Shown: positions 11,627 to 23,723 of the stretch, one piece after another | Numbering within the stretch: position 1 is the first letter of the stretch | How the letters are laid out: each line of letters opens with the position of its first letter | Assembly: GCA_000310025.1 (NCBI GenBank) | Contig: FN649729.1 | Span: 2,505,802-2,543,245, forward strand | From: Ectocarpus siliculosus | Lineage: Eukaryota > Sar > Phaeophyceae > Ectocarpales > Ectocarpaceae | Length of the DNA: 37,444 nt | Direction of reading: 5' to 3' | Program-made: the position numbers and the translations under genes | Notes under the pieces: model-generated | Told to the model about the DNA's origin: nothing | Databases searched by the model: none | The model's input: only the letters and a program-made list of their open reading frames with translations

Positions 11627-13109
11627 TACACATGCTACCGGCCGGTACTTATGGCCACACACCAGAAACGAAGGGGGTCCGTTCCCCACTTATATCCCCG
11701 CCAACGACGCTTGTTGTAGGATAGTTGGCATCACTGGTCTGATACAACCCTCAAGCAATTCTCTCTTCGTAGTGATTGGCAGGTATGACAGCGTCGTTGT
11801 GTGTGATTGGCAAGAGGGCGGCATACATACACTCCGTGCCTTGAGTGAATACCCAACCGAACAGATGCTTCTCACAAAAACCTGCGGCCTGTAAAATGAT
11901 CGAGTGTTCCTGTACACAACCGGTCGGTCTGTACGCGCTCGTTTTTTCAAGCACGTCGTCGGCAGGTCGAGCTGTGACTTGCAGTTTCTCGCGCCCGAGA
12001 TCGTTTTGTCTAATCGACCAAAGACCTCCGAACCAGGGGTAGCACAACAAGGAACCATGCGCGATGGGTCTCACAACAGTTTTGTGCTCCTTCGGCGGTG
12101 TCGTTCCGAAAATGCGACCGGTCGCGCATTTTATGAAACGGATATAACTCAATATTTTTTTATTTTGTATCAAAGGGAGTCTACATAGAAACACGTTTCG
12201 TACACCTGCCAGAGATACCTGCAGCCGGAGTTTACATCCTCGTCCCGCCAACCGCATCGCCATGATGGTCTCTCCGAACCAAAACCCAATCCATTACACC
12301 GTCAACAAAACCACATGTATGTATGTGTATGTAGAAAACATGCAGGGGATCCTCTACTCAGAGCGGTTCGCTGCTTGCAGCTACCCGTAGCGAATGGCAA
12401 GAAGCGTCCTCCGTGTCCAACGAATGCTCTCGTTTCAGGGTACCGATGTCCTTGTCTCGAACCCTCCCGTAGAGTGCTTCTCGCAGCCTGCGCGTGTTGT
12501 ACGAGGCAGGCACGGGTTTTTCCATCGGTGGTGCATCAATGGGCGTGTATATCCGAACGGACGCAGATGTTGCCGTTAGAGGCAAGTTCGATGACCGATG
12601 AATCAATGCGAGCGGCGAGAGGCACACGCACGTCATGCACGAAGGAACGGTGACATGCTTTTTTGATACGTGGGTTCGCTTCGACAGCAGGTATCGGCCT
12701 GGCTTACGATTCTAACGCCCCCGGCACAAAGAGAGGGACAGATAAAGAGAGAGAGGGGCGATCGAGTACGCTTCCTACAAGCACCACCCGTCTTCTGACG
12801 CTGGTTTCATTTTCGTAGTGGAAGGCACCGTTCTCGAAACTGTTGGAAGTATCCCGCGTGACATGCATCAATGATGCTTGGCTTGTATACGCACATGGGG
12901 ACGCGGCGCACGGAAAGATCAAAATCCTTCACAACGGCAGGTAAGCATACCGAACGCGAGATGTCTACCTGCGGCACGTATGTCTGGACAGAGAGTGGCA
13001 AAAAGAAAACTTACACCCCTTCTCCAACGCGATGACATCAGCGCCTGCAACACGCATGTCTAAACGCAGACCGAAAAAAAGAACAACCGGACACCCCCCC
13101 CCCCTTCTC
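11627..13109. other. 3' flank of the Rolling-stone-like gene; two weak exon candidates
   Basis: No gene can be established. Two minus-strand frames look more protein-like than their surroundings: 11751 to about 12050 (contains VQEHSIILQAAGFCEKHLFG, ends at a stop) and 12358 to about 12580 (contains VRIYTPIDAPPMEKPVP, ends at a stop). No joining splice sites or start could be assigned. Part of the region may be 3' UTR of the gene ending at 13110. Confidence 0.35.
13096..13106. repeat. Poly-C tract just past the stop codon
   Basis: A run of about ten or eleven C lies a few bases beyond the stop codon of the Rolling-stone-like gene; on the transcribed strand it is poly-G. It is one of many such tracts in the window. 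Confidence 0.6.
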
Positions 13110-16100
13110 CTACACGCAGTGACAGCAGTAGATGGTCTCACACCTGAACACCACCAGGTGCAGCAGTCCGGCGATCGGCACGAGGACCCCTACGGCGACC
13201 CCTCCCGACAGGCAGGCCTGCAGCCTGTTCTCGCCCCAATCGAGTGTGTCCTCGTAGAGATACTTCTCGTCTTCCGGGCCTTTGTAGAACCAAATGACAG
13301 AAAAGGCTAGGTATACCAGCCCGTAGATCTGGGCGAGAGAGGCGCAGGCGCGGAGGCGCGGCGGCGGGATGAGTCCGATTGGTTAAGAGCGTACCCGAAG
13401 TTCTGCCGCATTGACCAACGGAAAGCGAAGTAGACCAACGAGAGACCTAGGGGAGGGCACGGGTCGCGTGTGGATAGGATCGCTTGGACGAGGGGCCACC
13501 GCAGGTAAATACTGAGTACGCCGGCGGGAGCTGGGTTGTCACAAGAGGGAATCCCTCCACAGTCCAATCAAGCACTGGCACGCACGCCGGGGGAAAATCT
13601 TCTCGAAAATCTTGCAGGAGTTCTGCCGGGGAGAGGAAGCCTTCCGTGGGGGGCTTGGAAAACTCAAGTAGCACCCCCCGGAACATTGACAAAAAATACA
13701 GTTTTCCCACTGATGAGTTATCACAAGCCAAGGTCTCTACATCAGGCTCGTAGGAGCAAGAACCTCTGCGAGACACAGCTGAGAACGAAACATCGTTCGA
13801 CTGGCGAAAAAAGTCTTCACGTTCGCATCGGTTTGTACGTTTGTATCATCCAGCAGTTAAACGAGACGACATTCTCCACGGAGAGCTGCAGATGTTTGAC
13901 GGGGTTATCTGCGTTCCTCCCCCGCCGAGTGAAAAATAGAAAGCTCGCGCCCGGTACACTCTCTTTGGTTTGTTGTCGGGGGGGGGGTTCTAGGAGAGCC
14001 ATGGCATTCCCTGATTTGCGAGGTGGGACTAGCCAATCATGACGGTTACAACCGTTTCTCCCCGGTAGTTTCGGTCGAGTTTGTTCAAGGTGGTACTATT
14101 TTCTCACCTGGGTGAAGATCATGTGCCCCAGCTTGAACGTGTCCGCTATGAGCAACTGATCCACCAGCTGGATTTCGTCGTCGTTGGAAGACGAACAAGA
14201 AGACAAACGATGGACGGAAACGAGGGTGACAACTGTCAGACAAACGAGTTTTACCGCGCACCATGATTTGTTCGATCAACCACCACAGGCGCGCGTCCAC
14301 ATGCACAAGCACAAGAAACCGCTCCCACTTGGACAGAACCCTGAACCCTGATGGAGACGTACACACAAGTGCAGAGGCACGCGCGGCAGATACCATACAT
14401 TCACGATGACCCCGCCCACGCCAACCCTATCCCCTAAGAGAGTTGGCTGCGCGGCACACCTCCGAGTACACCCACGAAACCATGCAAGCGGTGTGCAAGC
14501 GTGGAGGGATGCGAGGTCAATGTACGGCATTCACGACTATGAGTATCCCCCCCCCCCCCCCGGAGACGTGGGAACTGAAGGATGGGGACGTGGTAAGCAA
14601 ACTAGGGAAATACCGGTGGGTAGGGAAGGCAAGAAAGGGCTTAGACCCGAAGAAAAGGGGGGAGGGAGGAGTCGGATTCCTGGCCAAGGAACACTTGTTT
14701 GACGTGTGGTGAAAACGGAGTTCGAGGAAAGCCTATGGCTTAAAATACCTGGGGAGCGGGGTGAGAAATATTTGTTTCTAGGGAACGTATACGTCCCACG
14801 GTCGTCGAAGAAAGTCGCAAGCAAGGCGCAGGAGAACTTCGGACAAATTGAGGAAGATGTCCAGAGGTTCAGTAGGAAGGGAGAAGGTGTCATGGTGGGC
14901 GATTTTAACTCCAGGGTAGGGAAAGCTTCCAGTAGAGGACAGGCGATAGGGCAGCACGGAGAAGACAAAGTGAATGACAACGGAGTGAGGATGCTTGAAT
15001 TCTTGGGAAGCAACGAGCTGATGGTGTTGAACGGTAGGAGGGAATGCGATAAGCCGGAGTTCACCAGGCAAAGGGCAGTTTGAAATGAATACTCGATCCT
15101 CGACTACATCCTGGTAGATAGGGGGAGCACACAAATCCCAGAGCTGCACGTACGTGCGATAGATATAGGTTCGACCGACCATTTCCTCATATGGGCAAAC
15201 ATCGACCGATCTAGAAAGACGGAGAGTAAGAAACAGAGGAAAGTGTTCCGGTGGAAAGTAGAGCGTTTGGGAGACGAGGGGACACGGGATGAATTCCAGA
15301 AAGGACTGGCTGGTAGTGTAGAACCCTTCAGGAAACTGCTGAGAAGCGTCGAAGACGGACATGTAGACGTACAAGCAGCAGGGGACAGGGTGATTGAAGG
15401 ATGGGAGTTCATAATGAACTTAACGGCAGAGAGAGTAGTGGGAAAGAAAGTGGTACGATGTGGGGTATCGGTTAAGTGGTGGGATGACGAGCTGAAAGAA
15501 GAAATAGGGGAACGTAGAGAAGTCTTCAAGCAGTACCTGAGTGAGGGGTCTGAGGAGAGTTGGGAAAAGTACAGGGCCAAGAGAAAACAGGTGAAGGGTC
15601 TAGTGAAAAAGATGAAAACGTGCATTTGGGGCGAAGTAGTGCAGAAGGCCAACGGAGGCCTGGAGGGGAACGCCAAGCAGATGTGGGAAGGGATTAGTGG
15701 GATGGTAACAAATACCGCGCAAGTGGGGGATATAGGGGTAGCAACTTTGCGAGGTGTGAACGGTGGACTAGTCAGCAGTGGGAAGGGGAAAAGGGAAGTT
15801 CTAGCAGGGCACTACAGGAGACTTGGAGTTCCTTCGGAGCTTTGACCGAGTGTTTAAGAAGGAGGTGAACGCATGGGCCCAGAAAGGAGAAGAGACATCG
15901 AAGGCAGACGTTGGGAACGTAGAACTGGAAAAAGAGTTCACTGAGGACGAGGTTGAGGCGTGTGTGAACAAGTTGCAGTGCCACAAAGCAGCAGGGGCGG
16001 ATGGGATCCGGTACAGACCCACATGAACTTTCGATCGCTCGTTTCCATGCCAAAAGCCTTTCTTCTGTTCGCAGAATTTTTCTTTTTTTCACCAAGGTAA

Positions 16101-19100
16101 TGTAAGTCCTTTTCCTTCCAGATGGGATATTAACTTGAATCGCTTTCAGATCTGCTGACTCCACATAGTAAGCTCGAGACACCGTCGCATATATCTCTTG
16201 TGTCCATATCTTTGATAGCAAAACTGACAAGAGCAGTCCAGCACTATTATCTTCGCTGTAGTTATCATCAAAGATTCCATAGCTAACTTGATTTTGTCCT
16301 TATCACTTTCCAAGTTGTATATGACTATCTCCGGGTGGACTTCTTGCAAGAGTTGAGTGCACTTTAAATCTCCCAGAGATGTCCTTACCAACCGTAGATC
16401 TCCATCTTCCGAATTGAATATAGCACACTCCAGACCTTTCCAATCCGCTTCAATAGCAACCTTGACATCTAAAATGCCCGCGGCTAGTAGGTTGCCTCCC
16501 CCCCCGCAGCAGAGCACCATGGCAGAAGGTTGATATTCGACGGAAGTTGGAGTCATCAGTAGTGACCCATCCTGTGACTGGCAGTCTATCTAGTAAGGCT
16601 GCAGTGACCACTGCGCTGACCAATGGTTCATCATTTGCTGAGCCATCTTGATAAGAAATGTCTTTCACACCTAGATCACTGAGTAAAATTCCATCCAAAA
16701 CTGGACCTTTTGGACCTCTGAATGAAAGTTTAGTGGACAAATCATCTGGGGGGAAGGGAATGATCCAGTTGATGGTACTGCTGTACAACTGGGTGTGGAA
16801 AACGAGTATGCCCCAAGTAGATGGAGGGAAGGAGTGGTTGTGAACTTGTTTAAGAAAGGAGACAAGCCTGACCCAGGAAACTACAGGTGTTGAACACAGT
16901 AGGAAAAGTGTTTTGTAAATTGCTGAACGATAGGACAGTGGGAGTATTGGAGAAGGAACGTAGCATTAGTGAGGGCCAGGCAGGTTTCCGACAGAAGAGG
17001 GGGTGCGTAGACCACACATTCACGGTAGGGAGAATCATCCAAGGTAGAAAGAGGGCGGGAAAGCCGACGTACTGCTTCTTCCTGGACGTGAAAAAGGCAT
17101 ACGATACCGTATGGAGAAATGGGCTGTGGAAACAATTGTCCAAGTACGGGATCAAGGGGAAAATGTGGAGAGTGCTGAAGAAGAAAAGCGCGGTCATGCT
17201 AGACGGAGAACTGTCTAAGTTCTTCGACATTGAGCAGGGGGTCCCACAAGGTTGCACGCTGTCCCCAACTTGTTCCAGGTGTTCATCAACGATCTGTTGG
17301 AAGTCGTAGAGGCAGTCCGGAAGGGAGTAAAAGTAGGGGACACGGAAACTTCGGTGTCAAGAATACTGTTTGCGGATGATTTTGTTGGTATGTCGGACAC
17401 CCCTGAGGGACTGCAACTACAAATTGACGCGGCGAAGAAGTTTACTGATAAATGTAGATTGTCTGCCAACGTTAAGAAGAGTGCCGTCATGGTGTGCAAC
17501 GAGGTCAGGGAGGAACCAGTAGAACATAGATGGAAGTGGGGGATCGAGGAGATGGCAGTAGTGGACCAGTACACATACCTCGGAGTAGAGATCGCAAACG
17601 ACTGCTCGTGGAATGCACACATGTCCAAGGTAGCGGAAAACGGCAAAGCACGAGCAGGGAAGCTGCACCCAATACTCGCAAACCGGCACCTCGATACACG
17701 CATCAAATTGGCGGTTTTGAAGAGCGTAATCGTACCGCCGCTAGAGTACGCCGGAGAAGTATGGGAAGGAAATAAGAAGGGAGTGAAAGAACTCGAGGCG
17801 GCGCAGACGAAAGCAGCGAAAATCATCCTACGATGCTCCAAGCGCACAAGTAATGCAGCTGTAATGGCAGAATTGGGGATCCAATCCCTACGGTCGGGAA
17901 GAGACGCAAGGAAGCTGACATGGCAGTATCGCATGTGCGGGATGGGAGAGGAGAGGTTGCCGAGAATAGTATGGGGGGCGAAGTGGGCAAACAAAAAGAG
18001 GGGTAGACAACCCACGGAATGGGTCAAGGTTGTAGAGGACGTATGGAAGGGGTTAGACATCGACGAAGATGAAACGCTGGAAACAGAGGGTCTACAGGGG
18101 TTCAAGGAGAAGATATCTGTTGCTTGTGCCGAGAGAGAAGAACGGAATCTAAGGAAAGAAACCAAGGATAAGGAGGGTCTAGAAGTGTACGGAATGTTGA
18201 AAGAAGGAATAGGGTTCAAGGACTACCTACATGGACCAATGGATGCAGGGACAAAGCTTAAAGTCAAATTCAGGACCGGGGACATAGGCCTTCGAGAACG
18301 TCGACGAAGACATAGGACGGTAGACGACGAAGACGACAAGTTCAAATATGATTGCGGCTTCGAATGCGAAGACCGTGTTCATGCAGTCGCGGAATGTCCG
18401 TGGTACGAAGAGGAGAGGGAAGTGTACATGACTGAGCTGGGAAAAATACAAGGGACGTACAGGGAGATGTTTGAGGCATGAAATAGAGAGGAGAGGACGG
18501 TAGTTATACTGGGGAGTAGGAAGTGGTTTGAAAAGGCGGGAAGGGATATCGTTAGGATAGACAGACTAGGGAAGACATTATTGAGCCACCTTTGGCAAAG
18601 TAGGAAGGTACGATTGGCCATCGGTGATCGGTCCTGTGGGAACAATGCTCCGTCCTCTCGAGGACGCGTGGTCAATGGTCTACCCGCTAAGGCATGCAAA
18701 ACATAAGAGTACGCCCCCCCCCCCCCCCCCCCCCCCGAGAGACCGGTTTCATAGCTCGAGTGGTCTGCAATCGAGAGGGCACGTTGAGGCCGAAAATTGT
18801 GGGGAATTTTTGACATCTAGTCGAGAGCTTTCCTTGGAAGAGGTATCGGCCGATTCTCGCACCCTCTTGGTTGTTGAGGAATCGAGCTATGAAACTCGAT
18901 CTAGGGGGGAGGGGGGGGGCGTGCGATCGCTCGCGCAGTTACGGCCCTATGTTCTCGCAAGCAGCGCCGGGAGAAGAAACGCCACGGGCACCTATATTCG
19001 CGGGAAACGGGAACCCGAAAGCTTTATGTTTCTCACCATGAAGAACGCTACCAGGCCGTGAGCCTGAACGTCGAAGTTCTTGGTGCCCTGCCGAACCTGT

Positions 19101-21985
19101 CGGACGTACTGTAGATATCGACCACGTCCGCGAGCGTCGTGATGAACGCCGCGTGAAAGAGAAGGTGGGCGCGTGCGATGCATGGGAAGGGCGCGGCATC
19201 AGAAAGGGAAAATCACGTTTTTCCGGTAGGTTTCCGGCCTGGAAAGACTAAGACAGGAAGGCGCACACGTTCCTTGTACAACCGATAGTCAGGACAAAAA
19301 TGATGTTATTCGATTAACGACTGTTGCTTGCCGCATCCATTCCACTCCGGGAAAAGAGCACAAGGTCTGCTCTCGGCATAAGTACTACCCCTCTTGCGGG
19401 TGCCCGCGAAACACGCGGGCGTTCGTCCTGAGTAATCAGCTATCGGTGGAGAGTGGCGGTGGGTTTTGGCCCTCGCTAACAAGGCGGGTGGACGACAATG
19501 CTCTCAAGTTCGACAGGGGGTATAGCATGCTACTGTCAACGTTTGCGCATCTGCACCAAAGGCTAACCCTACGTCGATATGGCACGTTGTAAGGTGCCAT
19601 GCTTGTTTTCCAAAAACCACGCTCACGTCTTCCGAAGCCCAGACAAACGTGACGAGCAGGGAGGCTATGCACGCGATATTCCACAGCACGAGCTGGAGCC
19701 ACCTCAACCCCCGCGGTACCGGGGGCTGGGCGTTCCCATCCGGCACCATCCCTCCTGCCGCCGCGGCCGTTCCTGATGCCGCCGCCGCCGCTGATGTCAT
19801 CGCAGACGGTATTGTTGCCGACGGTGCCATCACAGAAGATGGTGCTGTGGAGCTGACGGTGCTGTTGCCGCTTCGTTGCTCGTGCATGGAGAGGGTTCGT
19901 CCCAGCTCGTGCATGGAGAGAGTTCTTCCCAGCGCTGTCGCCGCCGAGGTTCCTCCGTATCTCTCCATGGCTCTCAAGCACATGAATGCCGTGGCGGTGG
20001 AAACAAGGAAGTCTGGAAGAGCGCGGGACGTAGGGTTCACCGAGATGAGACGGGACCGACTGGGAATGGGAGGTTGGATGCAGCATTGGGGTCTTACGGT
20101 CAGAGGGAAAATCGGACGGCCCTTACATCGTGGTCGCTGTCGAGGATACCCCGCCCGTTTATCACGTGCCCCCGATGTGCGCGGACAGCACTGCGGGGCT
20201 CCCTGCTCGGTGATGTACGTTTGGTAGTTTCGTTTTTTTTTTTAAGGGGGACGAGGGATCTCGAAAAGCCGCAACCCCACCTCCCGCCTTTCGCTCTACT
20301 ATTTGGAAATGTAAATTGACAGCAGTACGAGAACCCCCCCGCCCCTCCATCTGGATACCTTCGGGGATGCCCCGGCTCCACAACCGAAATACGTACAATT
20401 GTTTTTTTTCGATGTGCAGTCAACAACGGCCTGGCATCGTCGGTTCTATGAGAGAGATCCACCGCCATGGCTGCTGCATGGTGGATCGGGTGAGTGGGCA
20501 TCCGTGCTGGCCGTACTCTCTTTCTTGAAGACTTACCCCCACCTGTTGCTGAGTTCAGGGGGGAATTTGTTTCGCGAGCACCACCCCTCCCGCGGAGTCC
20601 AAGAACAACATGGATAGAGAACCAATTAATGCGGAGTACCCCAAAGGAAGCAGAGTTCTTGCCAGAAACAAGCGGAAGCAAACAGGAACAACAGTGTTCC
20701 TTCCCTCCACGAGAAAAAAAAACATCGGTCAACTGGTTGGATGTTTGGCTCTCTATCTCATATGTGACAACGAGGTGATGCAAGGTCCCCCAAGGTACCA
20801 CAAACTGTATCTGATGGTGGTCTCCCTTTTTTTCTTCGTATTTTTGTGAAAACACACCGTGAGAATACCGTAAACGTCAGAGTTTGCCCCCCCCAGTAGA
20901 GTTTTCCCCTCCCCCCATTACATTTTCGGCCTGGAAGCATGGTTTCTTTGATTTAGCCCCGGGGTAGATCGTTTTCGACCAAAAAAACAACACCCCCCCG
21001 GGTATTTCAATTTCCCCCCGGGGCACCAGTTTTCCCACTAGTTCCCCCCCGGGGCATGTATTTCTCTAATTTTCTGAGTCGATTTTGTTGCATCGCAGAG
21101 CACACAAAGCATGATATGGGACGGAATATTCATTTGCAGATCTGCGCTTCGAGCGAGATTTAGGTGTACCGTTTGTCACTGGAAGGCGGGCCCTTCCTCT
21201 TCTTGGAATCACTTGCGGGACGAGACAAACTCCCTCAGCTGCTGTCCTCCTTGCTGTCTTTTTTCTCTTCGCCTTCGTTGCTCTTACCTTCCTCCTCCCT
21301 CTGCTTGTTGAACGCTTGCTCGTAAACCTTATCCATCTCAGTTTTGCCACTCTCTGTGTGTTTGGTGTGTGGACCATCATTATTTTGCACAACCCCCCCG
21401 GCGGGGGGCTTCCTCCCGGGGTAGCGTTGGAAAAAAAACAACCAACTCCCCCCGCAAGTTGCCCCCCGGTATGTCAATTTCCCCCCGGGGGGTTTGGTTT
21501 CAGAAAAAAAAAACGATCCCCTCCCCGGGGGGAAAACTCCGACGTTTACGGTACTTGGTGCTGTTGTTTGGTGCACTCTTTATCTCTACCGTGCAAACAA
21601 GGAAACACGTATGTTGGAAAAGACTTACTGTAGACTTCTGCTGTACATAATCTACACAAGTTGAGTTTCCTCTACACCATGAAGGGCAAACCCTGCCAAT
21701 GCTCGTGCAAACAGTTTGCCAAGCGATCCGTAAAGAAGTGGACCCACATCCTGTGCAGACATCCCACGTCCAAAAGGTCAGCTGATGTATGGCCTGCCGA
21801 GAGAAGCCCTCGAACTTCGGCCAGTACACCGCCCAGAAAAGGAAGTAGGCGCCCAGTAAAGCCTTGTAGCCAACAAAAGCTTCCTGGGACAGAAATCTCG
21901 ATGTACCGAAGCCTAGATCATGCTCCCTGACGGCACCAGCTCCGTAGCATGTGCGCGGCTGCGAAGAAATGCCGAACGTTCCCAT
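13110..21985 (-). CDS. Rolling-stone (Rost)-like six-pass membrane protein, 324 aa, five exons
   Basis: Exons on the minus strand are 21985-21748, 20012-19627, 19108-19037, 14167-14108 and 13328-13110. All junctions are GT-AG (donors GTGGGT, GTGAGC, GTGAGA, GTGAGA) and the 975 coding nt keep one frame to TAG. About six hydrophobic segments are visible: YKALLGAYFLFWAVYW, YFLVSTATAFMCL, LQLVLWNIACIASLLVTFVW, HGLVAFFMLVDQLLIA, IYGLVYLAFSVIWFY and GVLVPIAGLLHLVVF. LTFWTW after the first and KYLYEDTLDW before the last resemble the T-N-W and Y-P-x-L-D-W positions of the Rolling-stone family, of unknown biochemical role at membranes. An Ala/Ser/Thr-rich loop with a duplicated ELGRTLSMHE-like decapeptide lies in exon 2. 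Introns are 1735, 518, 4869 and 779 bp; the third holds the LINE. The start is the ATG of MGTFGISSQPR. Structure is confident; the family name is from memory. Confidence 0.8.
14562..18714 (+). pseudogene. Decayed non-LTR retrotransposon (APE endonuclease + RT LINE)
   Basis: The order endonuclease, RT, zinc knuckle is that of an APE-type LINE. The endonuclease shows VMVGDFNSRVG (about 14890), SILDYILVD (about 15090) and STDHFLIW (about 15175). The RT shows HKAAGADGIRY (about 15980), GQAGFRQKRGC (about 16975), FFLDVKKAYDTVW (about 17080), QGVPQGCTLSP (about 17235) and FADDFVGMS (about 17370). The C-terminus has a C-x3-C-x4-H-x4-C knuckle (about 18355). Breaks: a frameshift near 14705, in-frame TGA at 15081, a frameshift near 15840, a 0.7-kb insert at about 16025-16745, frameshifts near 16810 and 17260, a small deletion near 16890, and TGA at 18479. 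It lies antisense in intron 3 of the Rolling-stone-like gene and cannot move itself. Ends are set by flanking poly-C tracts and are approximate. Confidence 0.9.
16025..16745 (-). pseudogene. Broken cytosine-C5 methyltransferase-like fragment inserted in the LINE
   Basis: This segment interrupts the LINE between ADGIRY and GGKGMIQL. On the minus strand it reads, across two frame breaks, as a Rossmann-type methyltransferase. First comes GPVLDGILLSDLG to PVTGWVTTDD (16788-16560). After a break in the C run near 16500 comes MVLCCGGGGNLLAAG, then VKVAIEADW, like C5-MTase motif I and the acidic strand-2 residue. HPEIVIYNLES sits where the catalytic Pro-Cys loop is expected, but the Pro-Cys is absent. 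After a second break (near 16210) IQVNIPSGRKRTYITLV resembles motif VIII (Gln-x-Arg-x-Arg region). It is a non-functional copy as it stands. The family call is by motif pattern only; another SAM-dependent methyltransferase or an unrelated fold is possible. Confidence 0.5.
18714..18920. mobile_element. Poly-C-ended foldback element (about 205 bp)
   Basis: A run of 23 C (18714-18736) is followed by GAGAGACCGGTTTCATAGCT. The right end, read on the other strand, is a C-rich run, TAGATCGAGTTTCATAGCTC. TTTCATAGCTCGA (about 18749-18761) and its complement (about 18885-18898) are exact. This gives an imperfect inverted repeat of about 30 bp bounded by homopolymers. No coding capacity. It lies at the 3' edge of the LINE, inside intron 3 of the Rolling-stone-like gene. 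Confidence 0.6.
20866..21553. mobile_element. Terminal-inverted-repeat element (688 bp) in intron 1
   Basis: The left end TACCGTAAACGTCAGAGTTT pairs with the right end, which on the other strand reads TACCGTAAACGTCGGAGTTT; both continue into C-rich sequence. The subterminal regions hold several copies of a TTTCCCCCCGGGG-type block. No transposase is visible and no target duplication is obvious. The element sits wholly within intron 1 of the Rolling-stone-like gene. Its middle contains a short Lys/Glu-rich minus-strand frame ending at 21235 (contains MDKVYEQAFNKQREEE), preceded by a possible acceptor CACACAG. This may be a captured exon or chance. Confidence 0.65.
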
Positions 21986-23723
21986 TTCCAAGGAACACAC
22001 ACATGATCAGCTATTGACATGCCACTTTCCTCAAGGGAAAATCGAAAGGGGCGCAGGTTAAGCGCTATACAGCAATATTCAGTCAATCTGCAGCAGCTAG
22101 CAGTCGCAATCATCCACGTCGTCGGTGATTTCCGATTCTCCACCAATCTGCGCACTTTCGAACAGAAAAATATTATATGAAGAGTAAGAATATCACCCAC
22201 CACCGTGTTCGGAATTTCGAAAAACACGAGGGATGCCCACACGTTGAAGCAGCAAGTGTTGTTGAGGAACGTTGGTGCTGTGTCGTTTCTAAACTGAAAA
22301 CAATCGAAGGTACAGTAGTGTAATGCAGCTGGTTACAGTGCATGAGGAGAGATGAGTGGAAGAGTTGTAGAGACCTGCGATCACCCGGAATTACACTTCG
22401 AAACCTGCTACAGCACAGTACAGCAGTGGCTGCCGCGCGCCCCAGTTTTGACACCAAGAAGAGGTGGTAACTGGCGCACATCCTATTGATCACGCTCCTC
22501 CTCTTGAGAGTACTGATGGTACACACCCTCAGCAATGTCGTGAGTCGCTATATCGGGTTCTGACTGCAGATGGCAGATGGTTAATACATGCGCAGATGGT
22601 TGATACGTGCGGTGAATAACGGTGGTCTGAATCCGTCTGAATCCTACACATACGTGCGCCCCCCGGGTCTCACCATAGGTACCGCTAGCTCAGGAGGATA
22701 AGATGGCCTCGCGCGCAAGGGCCACGCATGGAGGTAGCCCGACAGGTGCCGATATAGCTTGTACCGATAGTTGAGGGGCACAAGAAGACGATAAAACGTG
22801 ATGTGAGGGCCACCTGGCGCTTTTTCGTTGATTGGTCCAGGTCAATACTCGAACCGAAGTTACGAAAAGTTGTGCCGAAAAGTCTCATCGCCGACGGACC
22901 TTCTGGGGATGCGAAAAGGCGCGAGACCACACCGCGACACCGCAGAGAGCAGTGGCAGAAGGTTCTCGGCAGTGGTACAGAGTCAAATGTCCTTGCATTG
23001 TTCAAGCTACAGCAGTACGTACCTCGTTTGAATCTAATCAGCATCATCATCGGCAAACATCCGCCCGTCACCCGGGTACGGCGGTGTAGGCCGCTTGTTT
23101 CCTGTAGGTTTGTGGAGAAAGGCAGCTTGGCCAGTGAGGGCTGAGATGCGAGGGTCTTGTATGAGAGGAGCGAGTGGAAACCGGAATCCCACCCGGAGAG
23201 GAGTGCATCACGACATCCATCCGTGACGCAGTTCCCTCACTAATCGAATCTCCGAGGAAACCAAGTAGAAACTCCCTGTTCTCCCCCGAGGATCTGTTGA
23301 CAGCAACTATTGTACCTTCTCCGTAGATCTAATAACACCCGCAAAATCGAATTCGCCGGACTGCTGTGCCCCAAGGCATGCACAAGGGCTGCAGTAATCC
23401 TCTCGAGCGGACGTGATCAATGGCGACGCACGTATCTGATCTACAGTATTCTAAGTCCATTCCACAAGAGCATATTGCCTGCGCGGCAAAGTTGCCGGAC
23501 GTACACGGAGTACAAAAATCCGCACCTTTGCCCCGGTTCACCAACACACGTTGGCCGGGCCCGCTCAATACCCCCCCTTCGTACAAGGTACGACGAGTCT
23601 AATGAGACGTAGTTTCGACGGAGACACTCGTGTTTCGAGGTTCGACCGCCGTGAGATGCTGCGCTTGCGCATGGGTAGCAGACGACGAACGATGCAAACA
23701 CACAGTCAGTGGTGCGAGTTGTA

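Noticed and set aside
19110-19200. Minus-strand frame HLLFHAAFITTLADVVDIYS as an exon of the Rolling-stone-like gene
   Set aside because: Its frame disagrees with both neighbours. The exon 19037-19108 in another frame joins both sides in phase 0, so this stretch is intron.
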